Of a DNA stretch of 23,744 bases, positions 13,412 through 21,402 are shown piece by piece. Each line of letters begins with the position of its first letter. Positions within the stretch are counted from its first letter, which is position 1. Made by a program: the position numbers and the translations under genes. This DNA comes from Aquificales bacterium (lineage in GTDB: Bacteria; Aquificota; Aquificia; Aquificales; QOAS01). The stretch spans positions 1-23,744 of the forward strand of contig JALVTI010000133.1 of NCBI GenBank assembly GCA_027035985.1. The letters are read 5' to 3'. The notes beneath the pieces are model-generated. The model was not told where the DNA came from. It made no database searches and worked only from the letters and a program-made list of their open reading frames with translations.

Positions 13412-13951
13412 AAAGTCTTCTATCGTGAATAGGGAGTAAAGTTTTAACCCCTCCCTTTCGAGGTTCTCCCTTCCCCCTTCGTTTCGGTCGACGATACAGC
13501 AGACGGCGACGACTTCCAAGCCGTATTCCCTGCAAGCCTTTACCGCTTTTAGCGATGAGGAGGCGGTGGTTACAACGTCCTCAACCACAACCACCCTTTC
13601 ACCCGGTTCCACATTCCCCTCAATCTGCCGTTTGGTGCCGTGTCCCTTGGGTTCCTTTCTGACCACAAAGGGTTTTATGGGGTCTCCCTTTTGGTAGGAG
13701 ATTAGGGCGGTTGCATAGGCTATCGGGTCGGCTCCGAGGGTTAGCCCCCCCACCGCGCTAACCCCGAAGGGCTTAACCATTTCATACATTAAATTCCCTA
13801 TTAGATATCCCCCTTCGGGGTCGAGGGTGACCCTTTTGAGGTCGAGGTAATATCTGGAGAGCTTTCCCGAGGAGAGTTTAAATATCGGCTCGTCGGCTAT
13901 CTTTAAACTCCTCTCTTTTATGAGTTCGTAAAGCCTTTCCTTCAAATCCAT
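13400..13951 (-). CDS. pyrE: Orotate phosphoribosyltransferase
   Basis: This 183-residue protein is PyrE, which joins orotate and PRPP to form OMP in pyrimidine synthesis. The PRPP-binding motif VVVVEDVVTTASSS is at 120-133. The early FKLSSGKLSRYYLDLK (24-39) and the flexible loop VVRKEPKGHGTKRQIEG (96-112) match the family. Length is a little below the E. coli enzyme and typical of short thermophile forms. The final 12 bp overlap gyrA. The start has no clear Shine-Dalgarno sequence; TAACAT lies 13 nt upstream. The PflX-like gene is upstream on the same strand with a 35-nt gap, so co-transcription is possible. Confidence 0.95.
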   Translation of the reverse strand: MDLKERLYELIKERSLKIADEPIFKLSSGKLSRYYLDLKRVTLDPEGGYLIGNLMYEMVKPFGVSAVGGLTLGADPIAYATALISYQKGDPIKPFVVRKEPKGHGTKRQIEGNVEPGERVVVVEDVVTTASSSLKAVKACREYGLEVVAVCCIVDRNEGGRENLEREGLKLYSLFTIEDFLNS

Positions 13952-13986
13952 AATAGGGAGGTTTATGTTATTCCAACCTCAAAAGG

Positions 13987-14895
13987 TTAATCCTCTATTA
14001 ATACCAACCCCTTTTGTCGGGCGTATTCCTTTACCCTCTCCACCTCCCTCGGGAAGACGGGACGGGCTATTTCGGGATACTCCTTCGCGCGGTAGAAGGG
14101 AAAATACTGACCCATAATGTTGACCGTTAATCCCTTCTCCAAAGAGGATAGAAAATCGACCACCCTAAAGGAGGTGGAGACATCGCTTGGCATCACCAAA
14201 TGTCGGACTAAAAGACCTTTATAAGCCACCCCTTGGGGGTCGGTTTTTAAATTACCCACCTGTCGGTACATCTCCTCTATAGCCGCCTTTGCCACCGAGG
14301 GGTAGTTTTTTACCCCCGAGTATTTGCGAGCCTTCTCCTCGTCGAGGTATTTGAGGTCGGCGAGGTATATGTCGATAATTCCGTCGAGAAGTTTGAGCGT
14401 TTCGATATCGTCGTAGGAAGAGGTGTTGTAAACGAGCGGTATCCTAAGCCCCCTTTGGACGGCGTAATGGAGCGCCTCCACTATCTGGGGCACGACGTGG
14501 GATGGCGTAACGAGGTTTATATTGTGGGCTCCCTCCTCTTGGAGTCGGAGCATTATATTTGCCAACTCCTTGGGGGTTATATCGACTCCCTCCCCCAATT
14601 GGGATATGTCGTAGTTTTGACAGAAGACACACCCCATGTTGCAGTAGGAGAAAAATATCGTTCCGCTCCCGCGGTAGCCCCTTATGGGTCTCTCCTCCCC
14701 CCGATGGAGGAATGCGGAAGCCACCCTCACCCTGTAGGGGGTTTTGCAGTAACCCCTCTCACCCGCGAGGCGGTCGACCTTGCAGTGGTGGGAGCAAACG
14801 GTGCACTTTTTCAATTTTTCCCTTAAGAGGTCTACCCTTTCCTTTAGTTTTCCCTCCTCGTAAAGTCTTATATAAGAGGGAAGAGTCTCCGTCAT
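13987..14895 (-). CDS. PflX/PflA-like radical SAM protein (COG1313)
   Basis: The 302-residue product carries the radical SAM cluster motif CNMGCVFC (C85, C89, C92). Before it lies a Cys/His cluster, CTVCSHHCKV with C31, C34, C38 and C50, typical of the PflX branch. The sequence GTIFFSYCNMGCVFCQNYDISQ and later LVTPSHVVPQIVEAL fit that group closely. The family is related to pyruvate formate-lyase activators, but its own substrate is not established. I see no glycyl-radical enzyme gene in the window. ATG 14895 is preferred to the adjacent TTG 14898; TTTAAT lies 5 nt upstream of the ATG and no Shine-Dalgarno sequence is present. Confidence 0.85.
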   Translation of the reverse strand: MTETLPSYIRLYEEGKLKERVDLLREKLKKCTVCSHHCKVDRLAGERGYCKTPYRVRVASAFLHRGEERPIRGYRGSGTIFFSYCNMGCVFCQNYDISQLGEGVDITPKELANIMLRLQEEGAHNINLVTPSHVVPQIVEALHYAVQRGLRIPLVYNTSSYDDIETLKLLDGIIDIYLADLKYLDEEKARKYSGVKNYPSVAKAAIEEMYRQVGNLKTDPQGVAYKGLLVRHLVMPSDVSTSFRVVDFLSSLEKGLTVNIMGQYFPFYRAKEYPEIARPVFPREVERVKEYARQKGLVLIED

Positions 14896-14914
14896 CAAGG
14901 ATTAAATTTGTTAA

Positions 14915-14933
14915 GCCCGCGCGAAGCGCGGGG
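14915..14933. repeat. GC-rich palindrome, copy 2 (skp / radical SAM gap)
   Basis: GCCCGCGCGAAGCGCGGGG is the same 7-bp stem around GAA as copies 1 and 3. It lies between skp and the radical SAM gene on the minus strand, 19 nt after the skp stop. The following minus-strand bases (CTTAACAAATTTAAT) are only partly T-rich and contain the next gene's presumed -10, so terminator function is doubtful. Confidence 0.9.
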
Positions 14934-14952
14934 ATTTTATTTTTAAATAAAT

Positions 14953-15486
14953 CTACTCTTCACCCCACTTATTTTTTTGAACCATTTGGTCTATAACTCT
15001 AGCCACGTCCTTAGTTATATCTACATTAGCCGAATAATAAAGCAAATTATTACAATCCGCAACCATATCGAACCCTTTAACTTTTGCCAAAACTTTTAAA
15101 GCCGCTTTAGTTAATTTGTCCAATTTTCGCAATTGTTGGGAGATATATTTCTGAACTTCCTGCTGCGCCTGTATTTGTAAGAATTGCAATTTCTGTTGTA
15201 GTTTAATGTACTCTTCCTGCTTCTGTTTTTTGGCTTCTGGCGAAAGCAATCCACTCGAAAGTTCCTTCTGAAGTTTTTGCAATTGCTCTATTAACTTCTG
15301 GGCTTCCTGCCTGTATTTAGCTATTATTTGCTGTTTTTTTACTTCTATTTCTTGCTTCAACTGTTGAGCATATTGGGAATCCTTTATAAGTTCATTTCCA
15401 TCTACACATACCACTTCGGTGGCATTGACCGAAAAGCCTACAAAAAAGGAAAGAATGGTTAGACCTATTAAAGGTAGTTTTTTCAT
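14953..15486 (-). CDS. skp: Periplasmic chaperone, OmpH/Skp family
   Basis: This 177-residue protein begins with a Sec signal peptide (MKKLPLIGLTILSFF, cleavage likely after VNA at about 22). A long charged coiled coil follows (about 38-130), rich in Gln and Lys, as in the jellyfish-like trimeric Skp/OmpH chaperones that carry outer-membrane proteins across the periplasm. The C-terminal segment with VADCNNLLYYSANVDIT matches the family end. It has a strong Shine-Dalgarno AAGGAGG 5 nt before the ATG, unlike most genes here. It lies 34 nt after mazG on the same strand. Its presence implies a Gram-negative envelope. Confidence 0.88.
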   Translation of the reverse strand: MKKLPLIGLTILSFFVGFSVNATEVVCVDGNELIKDSQYAQQLKQEIEVKKQQIIAKYRQEAQKLIEQLQKLQKELSSGLLSPEAKKQKQEEYIKLQQKLQFLQIQAQQEVQKYISQQLRKLDKLTKAALKVLAKVKGFDMVADCNNLLYYSANVDITKDVARVIDQMVQKNKWGEE

Positions 15487-15520
15487 TAAAACCTCCTTAA
15501 GGGATTAAGTATATTCCCCC

Positions 15521-16297
15521 TCAAATGTTTTTCCTTTTCGCTTCCTCCCAAAAACGATTGAGTTCCTCAAGGGTTAAATCCTCCCAGGATTTACAGCTTT
15601 CTTTTACCTTCTTTTCAACATAAGAAAATCTTTTTATAAAACGCTCATTGGCTTTTTGAAGGGCTTCCTCCGGATCTATTTTTAAAAATCTTGCAAAATT
15701 TACCAAAGCAAATAATAAATCTCCAAATTCGTGCTCAATTTCCCTCTTATCTCCTTTTTCGACCGCAGACCAAAATTCATTCCACTCTTCGAAAACTTTT
15801 TCTTTTACCTCTTCGAAGTCATTCCAATCAAAACCTACTTTGGAAGCTTTTTTTTGTAACTTCTCAGCCCTCATAAGAGCGGGTAAATGCTTGGGAACCC
15901 CTTCAAGTACAGATTTTCTCTCTTCTATTTTTCGTTTCTCCCAATTTTTCAAAACTTCTTCGGCTGTTTTAGCTTTCTCTTCTCCAAATACATGGGGATG
16001 TCTTTTTATTAATTTCTTACAAAGGTGGTCTATTACATCATCGATATTAAATCGTCCTTCCTCTTCAGCAATACGCGCATGGAATATAGGCTGCAGTAAA
16101 AGGTCACCCAATTCTTCTTTAAGTGCTTGCCAATCCCTTTTCTCTATTGCATCTATTACCTCGTAGGTTTCTTCAATAAGATACTTTTTCAAACTATCAT
16201 GGGTTTGTTTCTTATCCCAAGGACACTTTTGACGGAGTTCTTTCATTATGTTTTTTAAATCCTCGAAAGTATACCTATCCTTTTTCCACCCTTTCAT
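15521..16297 (-). CDS. mazG: Nucleoside triphosphate pyrophosphohydrolase MazG
   Basis: The 258-residue protein has the two tandem MazG domains of the full-length family. In the N-terminal one, EETYEVIDAIEKRDWQALKEELGDLLLQ carries the EExxE and ExxD metal ligands. In the C-terminal one, VFEEWNEFWSAVEKGDKREIEHEFGDLLFALVNFAR repeats the pattern. The enzyme hydrolyses NTPs to NMP and pyrophosphate, removing abnormal nucleotides. The N-terminus (LRQKCPWDKKQTHDSLKKYL) is characteristic. On the minus strand TAATAC lies 9 nt before the ATG and no Shine-Dalgarno sequence is seen. It precedes skp with a 34-nt gap. Confidence 0.95.
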   Translation of the reverse strand: MKGWKKDRYTFEDLKNIMKELRQKCPWDKKQTHDSLKKYLIEETYEVIDAIEKRDWQALKEELGDLLLQPIFHARIAEEEGRFNIDDVIDHLCKKLIKRHPHVFGEEKAKTAEEVLKNWEKRKIEERKSVLEGVPKHLPALMRAEKLQKKASKVGFDWNDFEEVKEKVFEEWNEFWSAVEKGDKREIEHEFGDLLFALVNFARFLKIDPEEALQKANERFIKRFSYVEKKVKESCKSWEDLTLEELNRFWEEAKRKNI

Positions 16298-16401
16298 CGG
16301 AAGAAAGTATTAAAAGCATCTAATGGATTTTAAGAGATTTTTATCAGGAAGATGAAAATATTAAAGAAAAGTAAGCAAGAAAGATTTAAGGAAAATAGTT
16401 A

Positions 16402-16620
16402 TTAGCAGCCGTCTACATCTTCAACAATAATGCAAGATGCGGGGCACTCGTCGGCGATTTCCTTAATCTCATCTACATTTTCGCAGAAGCAACCTTCATT
16501 GTTTTCACCAACGGTTGCTATACCATCACCGGCATCTTGAAAAACCTCGGGAAGTCTTTCATAGCAAAGAGAGCAGGCGGTGCAAAGGTCTTGGTCAATG
16601 TGAACTTTTACACATGCCAT
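16402..16620 (-). CDS. Small [4Fe-4S] ferredoxin
   Basis: This 72-residue protein is a single-cluster ferredoxin of the Thermotoga type. C13, C16 and C19 (CTACSLC) with C59 (ECPASC) are the likely cluster ligands, and YERLPEVFQ follows the first motif as in the family. It has five further Cys (C3, C44, C46, C63, C72), unusually many for its size, which could form a disulfide or bind another metal. It is very acidic. A strong Shine-Dalgarno (AAGGAGGAGG) lies 7 nt before the ATG, and a perfect TATAAT sits about 38 nt upstream. It appears monocistronic, so its redox partner cannot be read from context. Confidence 0.9.
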   Translation of the reverse strand: MACVKVHIDQDLCTACSLCYERLPEVFQDAGDGIATVGENNEGCFCENVDEIKEIADECPASCIIVEDVDGC

Positions 16621-16657
16621 GGTTATACCTCCTCCTTAAAGTTTTGATTTGGAAGGA

Positions 16658-16663
16658 ATTATA
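16658..16663 (-). promoter_or_regulatory. -10 box of the ferredoxin promoter
   Basis: TATAAT on the minus strand gives a leader of about 30 nt that contains the AAGGAGGAGG ribosome site. The DNA upstream is T-rich; no good -35 match is seen at 17 nt. It contrasts with the leaderless arrangement of the housekeeping genes. Confidence 0.6.
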
Positions 16664-16734
16664 GCAAAAATTTAAAAAAATAGCTGGGAAAGTAATATTG
16701 AAAAGATTTCTTTTTTTAGGTTAAATAAATACTT

Positions 16735-17358
16735 TTAACCATCATAACTTCCACTCTGATAAATATCCTCTTCCGGATTATAAGGCAATCCGCCCCAAGG
16801 TTTCTTTCCATAAAACGCTGTGTTTTCATCTTCTACATTTGTAAATATGGCATGAGAGGTATTAACCCGCCTTAAATCGGAATTAATAAATTTAACATTT
16901 CTAAAATTAGCTTTTTCTAGGGATGAGCCTACCAAATCTACATTTTCAAAAACAGAATCTTTTACCAAAGCAAATCTAAAATCTGATTTTTTCATAGGGT
17001 TATCCTTAAAAACAGCTTTTGATATTTTAGACTCCTGAAAATTGGAAACATTCAAGAATGCCCCTTCAAAATTTACGTTTTCTAAAACGGCATTTCTAAA
17101 ATTTGCCCTCTGTAAAAAAGCTTCCCTAAAGGAGCAATTAATCAATTTTGCCCCTGCAAAGTTTATTTCTGGAATATAAGCACCATCAAACGTACAATTT
17201 ATAAGCGTTGCACCAGCAAAGTCAGCTGCTGTCATAGATGCATCACTAAAATTAGCATTTTCTATAGTTAATCCTCTAAAGTTGGCAAATGTTAAATCCA
17301 TTCCCTCGAAGTTTCCACCCTCTTTGAGGATTTTCTTTATGTCAACTTTCTTAGGCAT
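16735..17358 (-). CDS. Pentapeptide-repeat protein
   Basis: The 207-residue product is built almost entirely of A(D/N)Lxx-type pentapeptides, seen in runs such as FANFRGLTIENANFSDASM and VLENVNFEGAFLNVSNF. These occupy about residues 16-180 and should form a right-handed quadrilateral beta-helix. The N-terminus is basic, and the C-terminal ~30 residues are acidic and non-repetitive (WGGLPYNPEEDIYQSG). There is no signal peptide. Some family members (Qnr, MfpA) mimic DNA and bind gyrase; others have unrelated or unknown roles, and function here is not established. The frame allows TTG 17367, but AAGGAGG at 17374-17368 abuts that codon and is 9 nt from ATG 17358, so the ATG is the start. Confidence 0.88.
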   Translation of the reverse strand: MPKKVDIKKILKEGGNFEGMDLTFANFRGLTIENANFSDASMTAADFAGATLINCTFDGAYIPEINFAGAKLINCSFREAFLQRANFRNAVLENVNFEGAFLNVSNFQESKISKAVFKDNPMKKSDFRFALVKDSVFENVDLVGSSLEKANFRNVKFINSDLRRVNTSHAIFTNVEDENTAFYGKKPWGGLPYNPEEDIYQSGSYDG

Positions 17359-17367
17359 AGACCGCAA

Positions 17368-17374
17368 CCTCCTT
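17368..17374 (-). promoter_or_regulatory. Ribosome binding site that fixes the pentapeptide-protein start
   Basis: AAGGAGG on the minus strand is 9 nt from ATG 17358 and 0 nt from the in-frame TTG 17367, which therefore cannot be the start. Confidence 0.75.
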
Positions 17375-17466
17375 TTAAAGGTTTTCTTTCAAATTAATCT
17401 ATTTAGGGAAGGAGTAGTATAGGGAAAGTCGTTTAGAAGAGAGGTGTATATAGATTTGCGAACCCG

Positions 17467-18162
17467 TTAGGAATGGATCGCATTTTGAGATTGAACTTTT
17501 TGATGAGGGGTTTTATTTCCCCCTTTAGTGATGGATTTGGTTTGTTGGGTTTCCCTTTTGGGTTTAAAAACTTTTCTAACTATTAGGGGTTCTTGAAGAA
17601 TGAATTCTCTTTTTATGGGAAAACTGTATTCGTATTTATTCTTTATAATGCAAACATAAATATTTTGACTATCTTTCCAAAAGACATAAGCATCTTTGAG
17701 CTCACACCAAGTATTGGAAGTATTAGTATTGTTTACAGGAATTTTATGTATATCAGTTTTTTTTATGAAACCCTCCTCTTGGAGGAAATAACAATATTCA
17801 CCTTTTAGATAGAGATTTTTCCAGGTAAAAATTCCCATATTTTGAGCAAAATATCCTGTATAAATAGTAACTGATAAAAGAGCAAAATAAATCGCTATTA
17901 ACAATAAATTAGTATCAAGAACTTTCATTTTATAATAAGAGGAAATTTTTTGTATTCTTCTTACAAAAAGGTAAAAGGCATTTATAAGATTTATTACCCA
18001 AAGGATAAAGAAAAGAATTTCAATTTTTAGAGACTTAGCAAATATTATTTCTAAGGCTACTAAAAAGTATGAAATAATTATTAACATTTGTAATAAATTT
18101 TTGTTTCTTTTTATTAATTGCCTTATTGTTTGTATTTTATTAAATAAATTCATTGAATTCAC
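17467..18162 (-). CDS. Membrane protein, probably the 3' part of a frameshifted gene
   Basis: The 231-residue frame has three predicted membrane helices (about 23-42, 47-67 and 85-105). An ~85-residue soluble part follows (GEYCYFLQEEG to REFILQEPLIV), then a basic, polar tail. No family is recognised. The nominal start is GTG 18162 with ATG 9 nt later, but neither has a Shine-Dalgarno sequence. The frame stays open upstream to a TAG at 18270-18268, and that extension encodes another hydrophobic helix (IILFINLIGISGFIG...IVFAITIDLF) without any start codon. I therefore think it continues the preceding 90-residue membrane ORF by a +1 (or -2) shift. The region is strongly AT-rich. Confidence 0.6.
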   Translation of the reverse strand: MNSMNLFNKIQTIRQLIKRNKNLLQMLIIISYFLVALEIIFAKSLKIEILFFILWVINLINAFYLFVRRIQKISSYYKMKVLDTNLLLIAIYFALLSVTIYTGYFAQNMGIFTWKNLYLKGEYCYFLQEEGFIKKTDIHKIPVNNTNTSNTWCELKDAYVFWKDSQNIYVCIIKNKYEYSFPIKREFILQEPLIVRKVFKPKRETQQTKSITKGGNKTPHQKVQSQNAIHS

Positions 18163-18235
18163 TTGATTTTTGAAAAGATCTATGGTTATAGCAAATACAA
18201 TGATAGAACCTATAAATCCTGAAATTCCTATAAGA

Positions 18236-18508
18236 TTAATGAATAATATTATAAATAAGCTTAATAGCTAAAAATATTACAAATTCGACAGCTAATAAGG
18301 CTGGAACTATTCCCAAAATAGAGAAAATTATCGAATAAATTATATAATCTTCTCTATTAAGTGTAGGAAGATAAGCTAAACCTAACCACCAAACTAAATA
18401 AAGAAAAAACCAAAAAGAAATAGTAAAAGTAACTCCTAATTGAATCTTATACTTCCAAATAACGGGAAATAAATCTCTTTCTATAAACCTTTTAATTTCC
18501 TGCCACAT
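18236..18508 (-). CDS. Small membrane protein, probably the 5' part of the same frameshifted gene
   Basis: This 90-residue frame begins with ATG inside the 3' end of thrS (17-bp overlap), suggesting translational coupling. It has a charged N-terminus (WQEIKRFIERDLFP) and two membrane segments (about 24-48 and 56-86, with FWFFLYLVWWLGLAYL in the first). It ends abruptly in the middle of a hydrophobic stretch (AIKLIYNIIH). The downstream frame continues hydrophobic from the same point. Joined near 18239-18267, the two would form a protein of about 345 residues with six membrane helices. No family is recognised, and it could alternatively be a genuine short protein. Confidence 0.55.
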   Translation of the reverse strand: MWQEIKRFIERDLFPVIWKYKIQLGVTFTISFWFFLYLVWWLGLAYLPTLNREDYIIYSIIFSILGIVPALLAVEFVIFLAIKLIYNIIH

Positions 18509-20495
18509 TTCCCTTTTCTTCCTCTATCCTTTGCCTCAAAAACTCCACAAACTCCTCAATCGTCATAGTTCCTAAATTTTTACCCTCTTTTTTACCCCTA
18601 ACTGAAACGGTGTTGTTTTCCATCTCTTTATCACCTACAACCACCATGTAGGGAATCTTTAGCAGTTCCGCTTTACGGATTTTTGCACCCAAACTTTCCT
18701 CCGAGAGGTCTATTTCAACCCTAAAACCTTCCCTTTTGAGGGTTTCAGCTACCTTTTTCGCATACTCGTTGTGTCTATCGGCAATAGGTAAAACCACCAC
18801 TTGGGTGGGTACTATCCATAAAGGCAATAACCCCGCGGTGTGTTCCAATAAAACACCGGTAAACCTTTCGATGGAACCCAATACCGCCCTGTGAACCATA
18901 TAGGGTCGGTGGGGTTTGTTATCGGGACCTATATAGGTCATATCGAACCTCTCGGGGAGGTTGAAGTCGAACTGAATGGTGGAAAGTTGCCAGAACCTCC
19001 CTATGGCGTCTTTTACCTTTATATCGATTTTGGGACCGTAGAACGCTCCGCCTCCCTCGTCGTATTCGTAATCGAGACCGAGGTCTTCCACCGCCTTAAT
19101 GAGTGCGTTGGTTGCAACCTCCCACTGGCGGTCGCTCCCGACCGATTTCTCCGGGCGGGTGGAGATGTATATCTTGTATTCGTCAAAGCCGAAAACTTTT
19201 AATATGTCGAGCGCAAACTGAAGGGCTCCCTTAATCTCGTCGTTAACCTGCTCCTCGGTGCAGATGATATGCGCGTCGTCTTGGGTGAAGCCCCTAACCC
19301 TCAAAAGTCCGTGGAGAACACCCGAGAGTTCATACCTGTAAACGGTTCCAAGTTCGAAAAACCTCAGGGGGAGTTCTTTATAACTCCTCACCTTGGACTT
19401 GTATATCGCTATGTGGAATGGACAGTTCATCGGTTTTACGTAGTAGGTCTCGTTATCCATCTCCATAGGGGGGAACATGTTTTCCTTGTAAAACTCCAGG
19501 TGTCCGGAAGTTTCCCACAGAACCGACTTCCCAACGTGGGGTGTATAGACGAATTGGTAGCCCCTCTTGTAGTGTTCGTCCCTTAAAAAGTCCTCGAGGA
19601 GTTTCCTGTAAAGTGCACCCCTCGGGAGCCAGAGGATTAATCCCGCACCTATATTTTGGTCTATGGTGAAGAATTCGAGTTCCTTTCCGAGTTTCCTGTG
19701 GTCCCTCTTTTTAACCTCCTCGAGGAAGTTGAGGTAATTCTTTAAGTCTTTTTTAGTCCAAAAGGCTACCCCGTAAATCCGCTGGAGCATAGGCTGGTCG
19801 CTTCTGCCCATCCAGTAGGCGCCGGCTATGTGGGAGAGCTTGAACTCGCCCGCTTTGCCGGTCGACGGGAGGTGAGGACCCCTACAGAGGTCGATAAAGT
19901 CTCCTTGCTTATAGATAGTTATAGGTTCCCCTTCGGGAATTCTATCTATTATTTGAAGTTTGTACTTTTCTCCAAGTTCCTCAAAGAGCTTTTTAGCCTC
20001 CTCCCTCGATAGCTCTATCCGCCCGATGGGGAGGTCTCTTTTAACGATTTCGCGCATCTTCTCCTCTATCTTGGGGAGGTCTTCCTCTTTGAGGTGGACG
20101 CCTTCGACCTCAACGTCGTAGAAGAAGCCATTTTCGGTGGTGGGACCTATACCCAGGTGGACATTTTTCCTGCCGTATATCTCGCTCAGAGCCTGCGCCA
20201 AGATGTGGGCGAGGGTGTGGCGCATTATCTCAAGACCCTCTTTGGAACCTTTGTAGATGGGTTTAATTTCCACCGAATAGGTTAGGGGGGTATGAACGTC
20301 ATAGATACCGCTTTCGGAGGCTTTGCTGTCGGATAGAAGTTCCTCTTTGGGTTTTTCCTCTTTTGTTCCCTTCAGAGGTTTAACAACAGCACCTATAGCA
20401 CCCTTTATGTTTAACTTTTCAAATATCTCGCCTATGGTTATCCCCTTGGGGAATTCGTATTCTTGACCTTTAAAGAGAACTTTAATCTTTTCCAT
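18492..20495 (-). CDS. thrS: Threonyl-tRNA synthetase
   Basis: This is a full-length class II ThrRS of 667 residues. It has the N-terminal TGS domain (about 1-80), an editing domain with HTLAH (93-97) and the Cys of CRGPH (204-208), the catalytic core, and a C-terminal anticodon-binding domain (from about 565). The zinc ligands C358 (MNCPFH), H409 (DDAH) and H535 (MVHRAVLGS) sit exactly 24 residues later than those of the E. coli enzyme. The offset fits a longer loop in the TGS region (GTKEEKPKEELLSDSKASES). The minus-strand TTTAAG is 8 nt before the ATG, with no Shine-Dalgarno sequence. It is divergent from the TPR lipoprotein by 82 nt and overlaps the membrane ORF downstream. Confidence 0.97.
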   Translation of the reverse strand: MEKIKVLFKGQEYEFPKGITIGEIFEKLNIKGAIGAVVKPLKGTKEEKPKEELLSDSKASESGIYDVHTPLTYSVEIKPIYKGSKEGLEIMRHTLAHILAQALSEIYGRKNVHLGIGPTTENGFFYDVEVEGVHLKEEDLPKIEEKMREIVKRDLPIGRIELSREEAKKLFEELGEKYKLQIIDRIPEGEPITIYKQGDFIDLCRGPHLPSTGKAGEFKLSHIAGAYWMGRSDQPMLQRIYGVAFWTKKDLKNYLNFLEEVKKRDHRKLGKELEFFTIDQNIGAGLILWLPRGALYRKLLEDFLRDEHYKRGYQFVYTPHVGKSVLWETSGHLEFYKENMFPPMEMDNETYYVKPMNCPFHIAIYKSKVRSYKELPLRFFELGTVYRYELSGVLHGLLRVRGFTQDDAHIICTEEQVNDEIKGALQFALDILKVFGFDEYKIYISTRPEKSVGSDRQWEVATNALIKAVEDLGLDYEYDEGGGAFYGPKIDIKVKDAIGRFWQLSTIQFDFNLPERFDMTYIGPDNKPHRPYMVHRAVLGSIERFTGVLLEHTAGLLPLWIVPTQVVVLPIADRHNEYAKKVAETLKREGFRVEIDLSEESLGAKIRKAELLKIPYMVVVGDKEMENNTVSVRGKKEGKNLGTMTIEEFVEFLRQRIEEEKGNVAGN

Positions 20496-20503
20496 CGTAA
20501 GGT

Positions 20504-20509
20504 CTTAAA
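20504..20509 (-). promoter_or_regulatory. Putative -10 of leaderless thrS
   Basis: TTTAAG on the minus strand is exactly 8 nt from the thrS ATG. A GGGAAA-ATAA-TTTCCC inverted repeat (20554-20569) lies farther into the divergent spacer toward the TPR gene. No T-box leader is possible, since the spacer is only 82 nt. Confidence 0.4.
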
Positions 20510-20577
20510 TTTTAAGTCCCGTTCTAAGGTGGTTTTTTCCTTAGGGTGAATAGGGGAAAATAATTTCCCTCATAAGG

Positions 20578-21402
20578 ATGGTTAAAAGATTTTTTTTGGT
20601 TCTACCTGTGGGATTCATCTTTATTTCTTCCTGCGTGAAGGAAAGACCTTTGCAAACCCAGGGCGGTGAAGTAAATAAGGATTACATAAAAGGTGCCCAA
20701 TTCTTTAATAAACTGGGTTTAGCCGCTATGGTAGAGGAAAATTACGCCAAGGCTATAGCAAATTTTAAAAGAGCGGTTCAATTAAATCCCTACGACCCGG
20801 AACTTTGGAAGAATCTCGGTGAAGCTTATATGGCGGCAAAATTTTACAAAAAGGCAGAATGGGCTTTTTCAAGGGCTTTAGCCCTAAAACCCGACTACGG
20901 AGAGGTTTATTACGATTTTGGGGTTTTATATACCCAATGGGGTAAATTCAAAAAAGCAGAGGAATGGTTTAAAAAGGCAGGTGCCCTTGATACCTACGGT
21001 GAACGGTATAAGGCTTTCTTTGCCTTAGCCCACCTTTACAAAAATCAAGGTAAGGAAAAGGAATATTTAAAAAACCTTCAAAGGGCAATAGACCTATATC
21101 CCAAATATAGGGAAGCCTTACTCGAATTGGCACACTATTATAGGGATAAGGGAAAGTACGCGATAGCGGAGAAGTATTACATAAGATATCTTACGGCTTA
21201 CCCAAACGACGAAACTATCACTTTGGAATACATTTCCCTTCTTATTAAGGAGGGTAAATACGGAATTGCAAAGAAACTTTTAAAAAGCTTAATAGATACC
21301 TCCCAAAACCCTCAGGTGGTTGAAAAAGCCTACAAACTTGTAAACGAACTCCTCTTAAAGGAAGCTCAAGAAAAATTGAAACAACAAAAGGTTAAAAACT
21401 AA
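20578..21402 (+). CDS. TPR-repeat lipoprotein
   Basis: The 274-residue protein starts with a lipoprotein signal (MVKRFFLVLPVGFIFISSC), with the lipobox ISSC and the acylated Cys at 19. From about residue 35 it consists of roughly six TPR units, with readable examples NYAKAIANFKRAVQLNPYDPELWKNLGEAY, then FYKKAEWAFSRALALKPDYGEVYYDFG and YAIAEKYYIRYLTAYPNDE. It should be a membrane-anchored scaffold for protein interactions in the periplasm. PilF/PilW-type pilotins have this design, but there is no context to confirm a pilus role. The stop codon overlaps that of the convergent folD by 4 bp. Confidence 0.88.
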   Translation: MVKRFFLVLPVGFIFISSCVKERPLQTQGGEVNKDYIKGAQFFNKLGLAAMVEENYAKAIANFKRAVQLNPYDPELWKNLGEAYMAAKFYKKAEWAFSRALALKPDYGEVYYDFGVLYTQWGKFKKAEEWFKKAGALDTYGERYKAFFALAHLYKNQGKEKEYLKNLQRAIDLYPKYREALLELAHYYRDKGKYAIAEKYYIRYLTAYPNDETITLEYISLLIKEGKYGIAKKLLKSLIDTSQNPQVVEKAYKLVNELLLKEAQEKLKQQKVKN

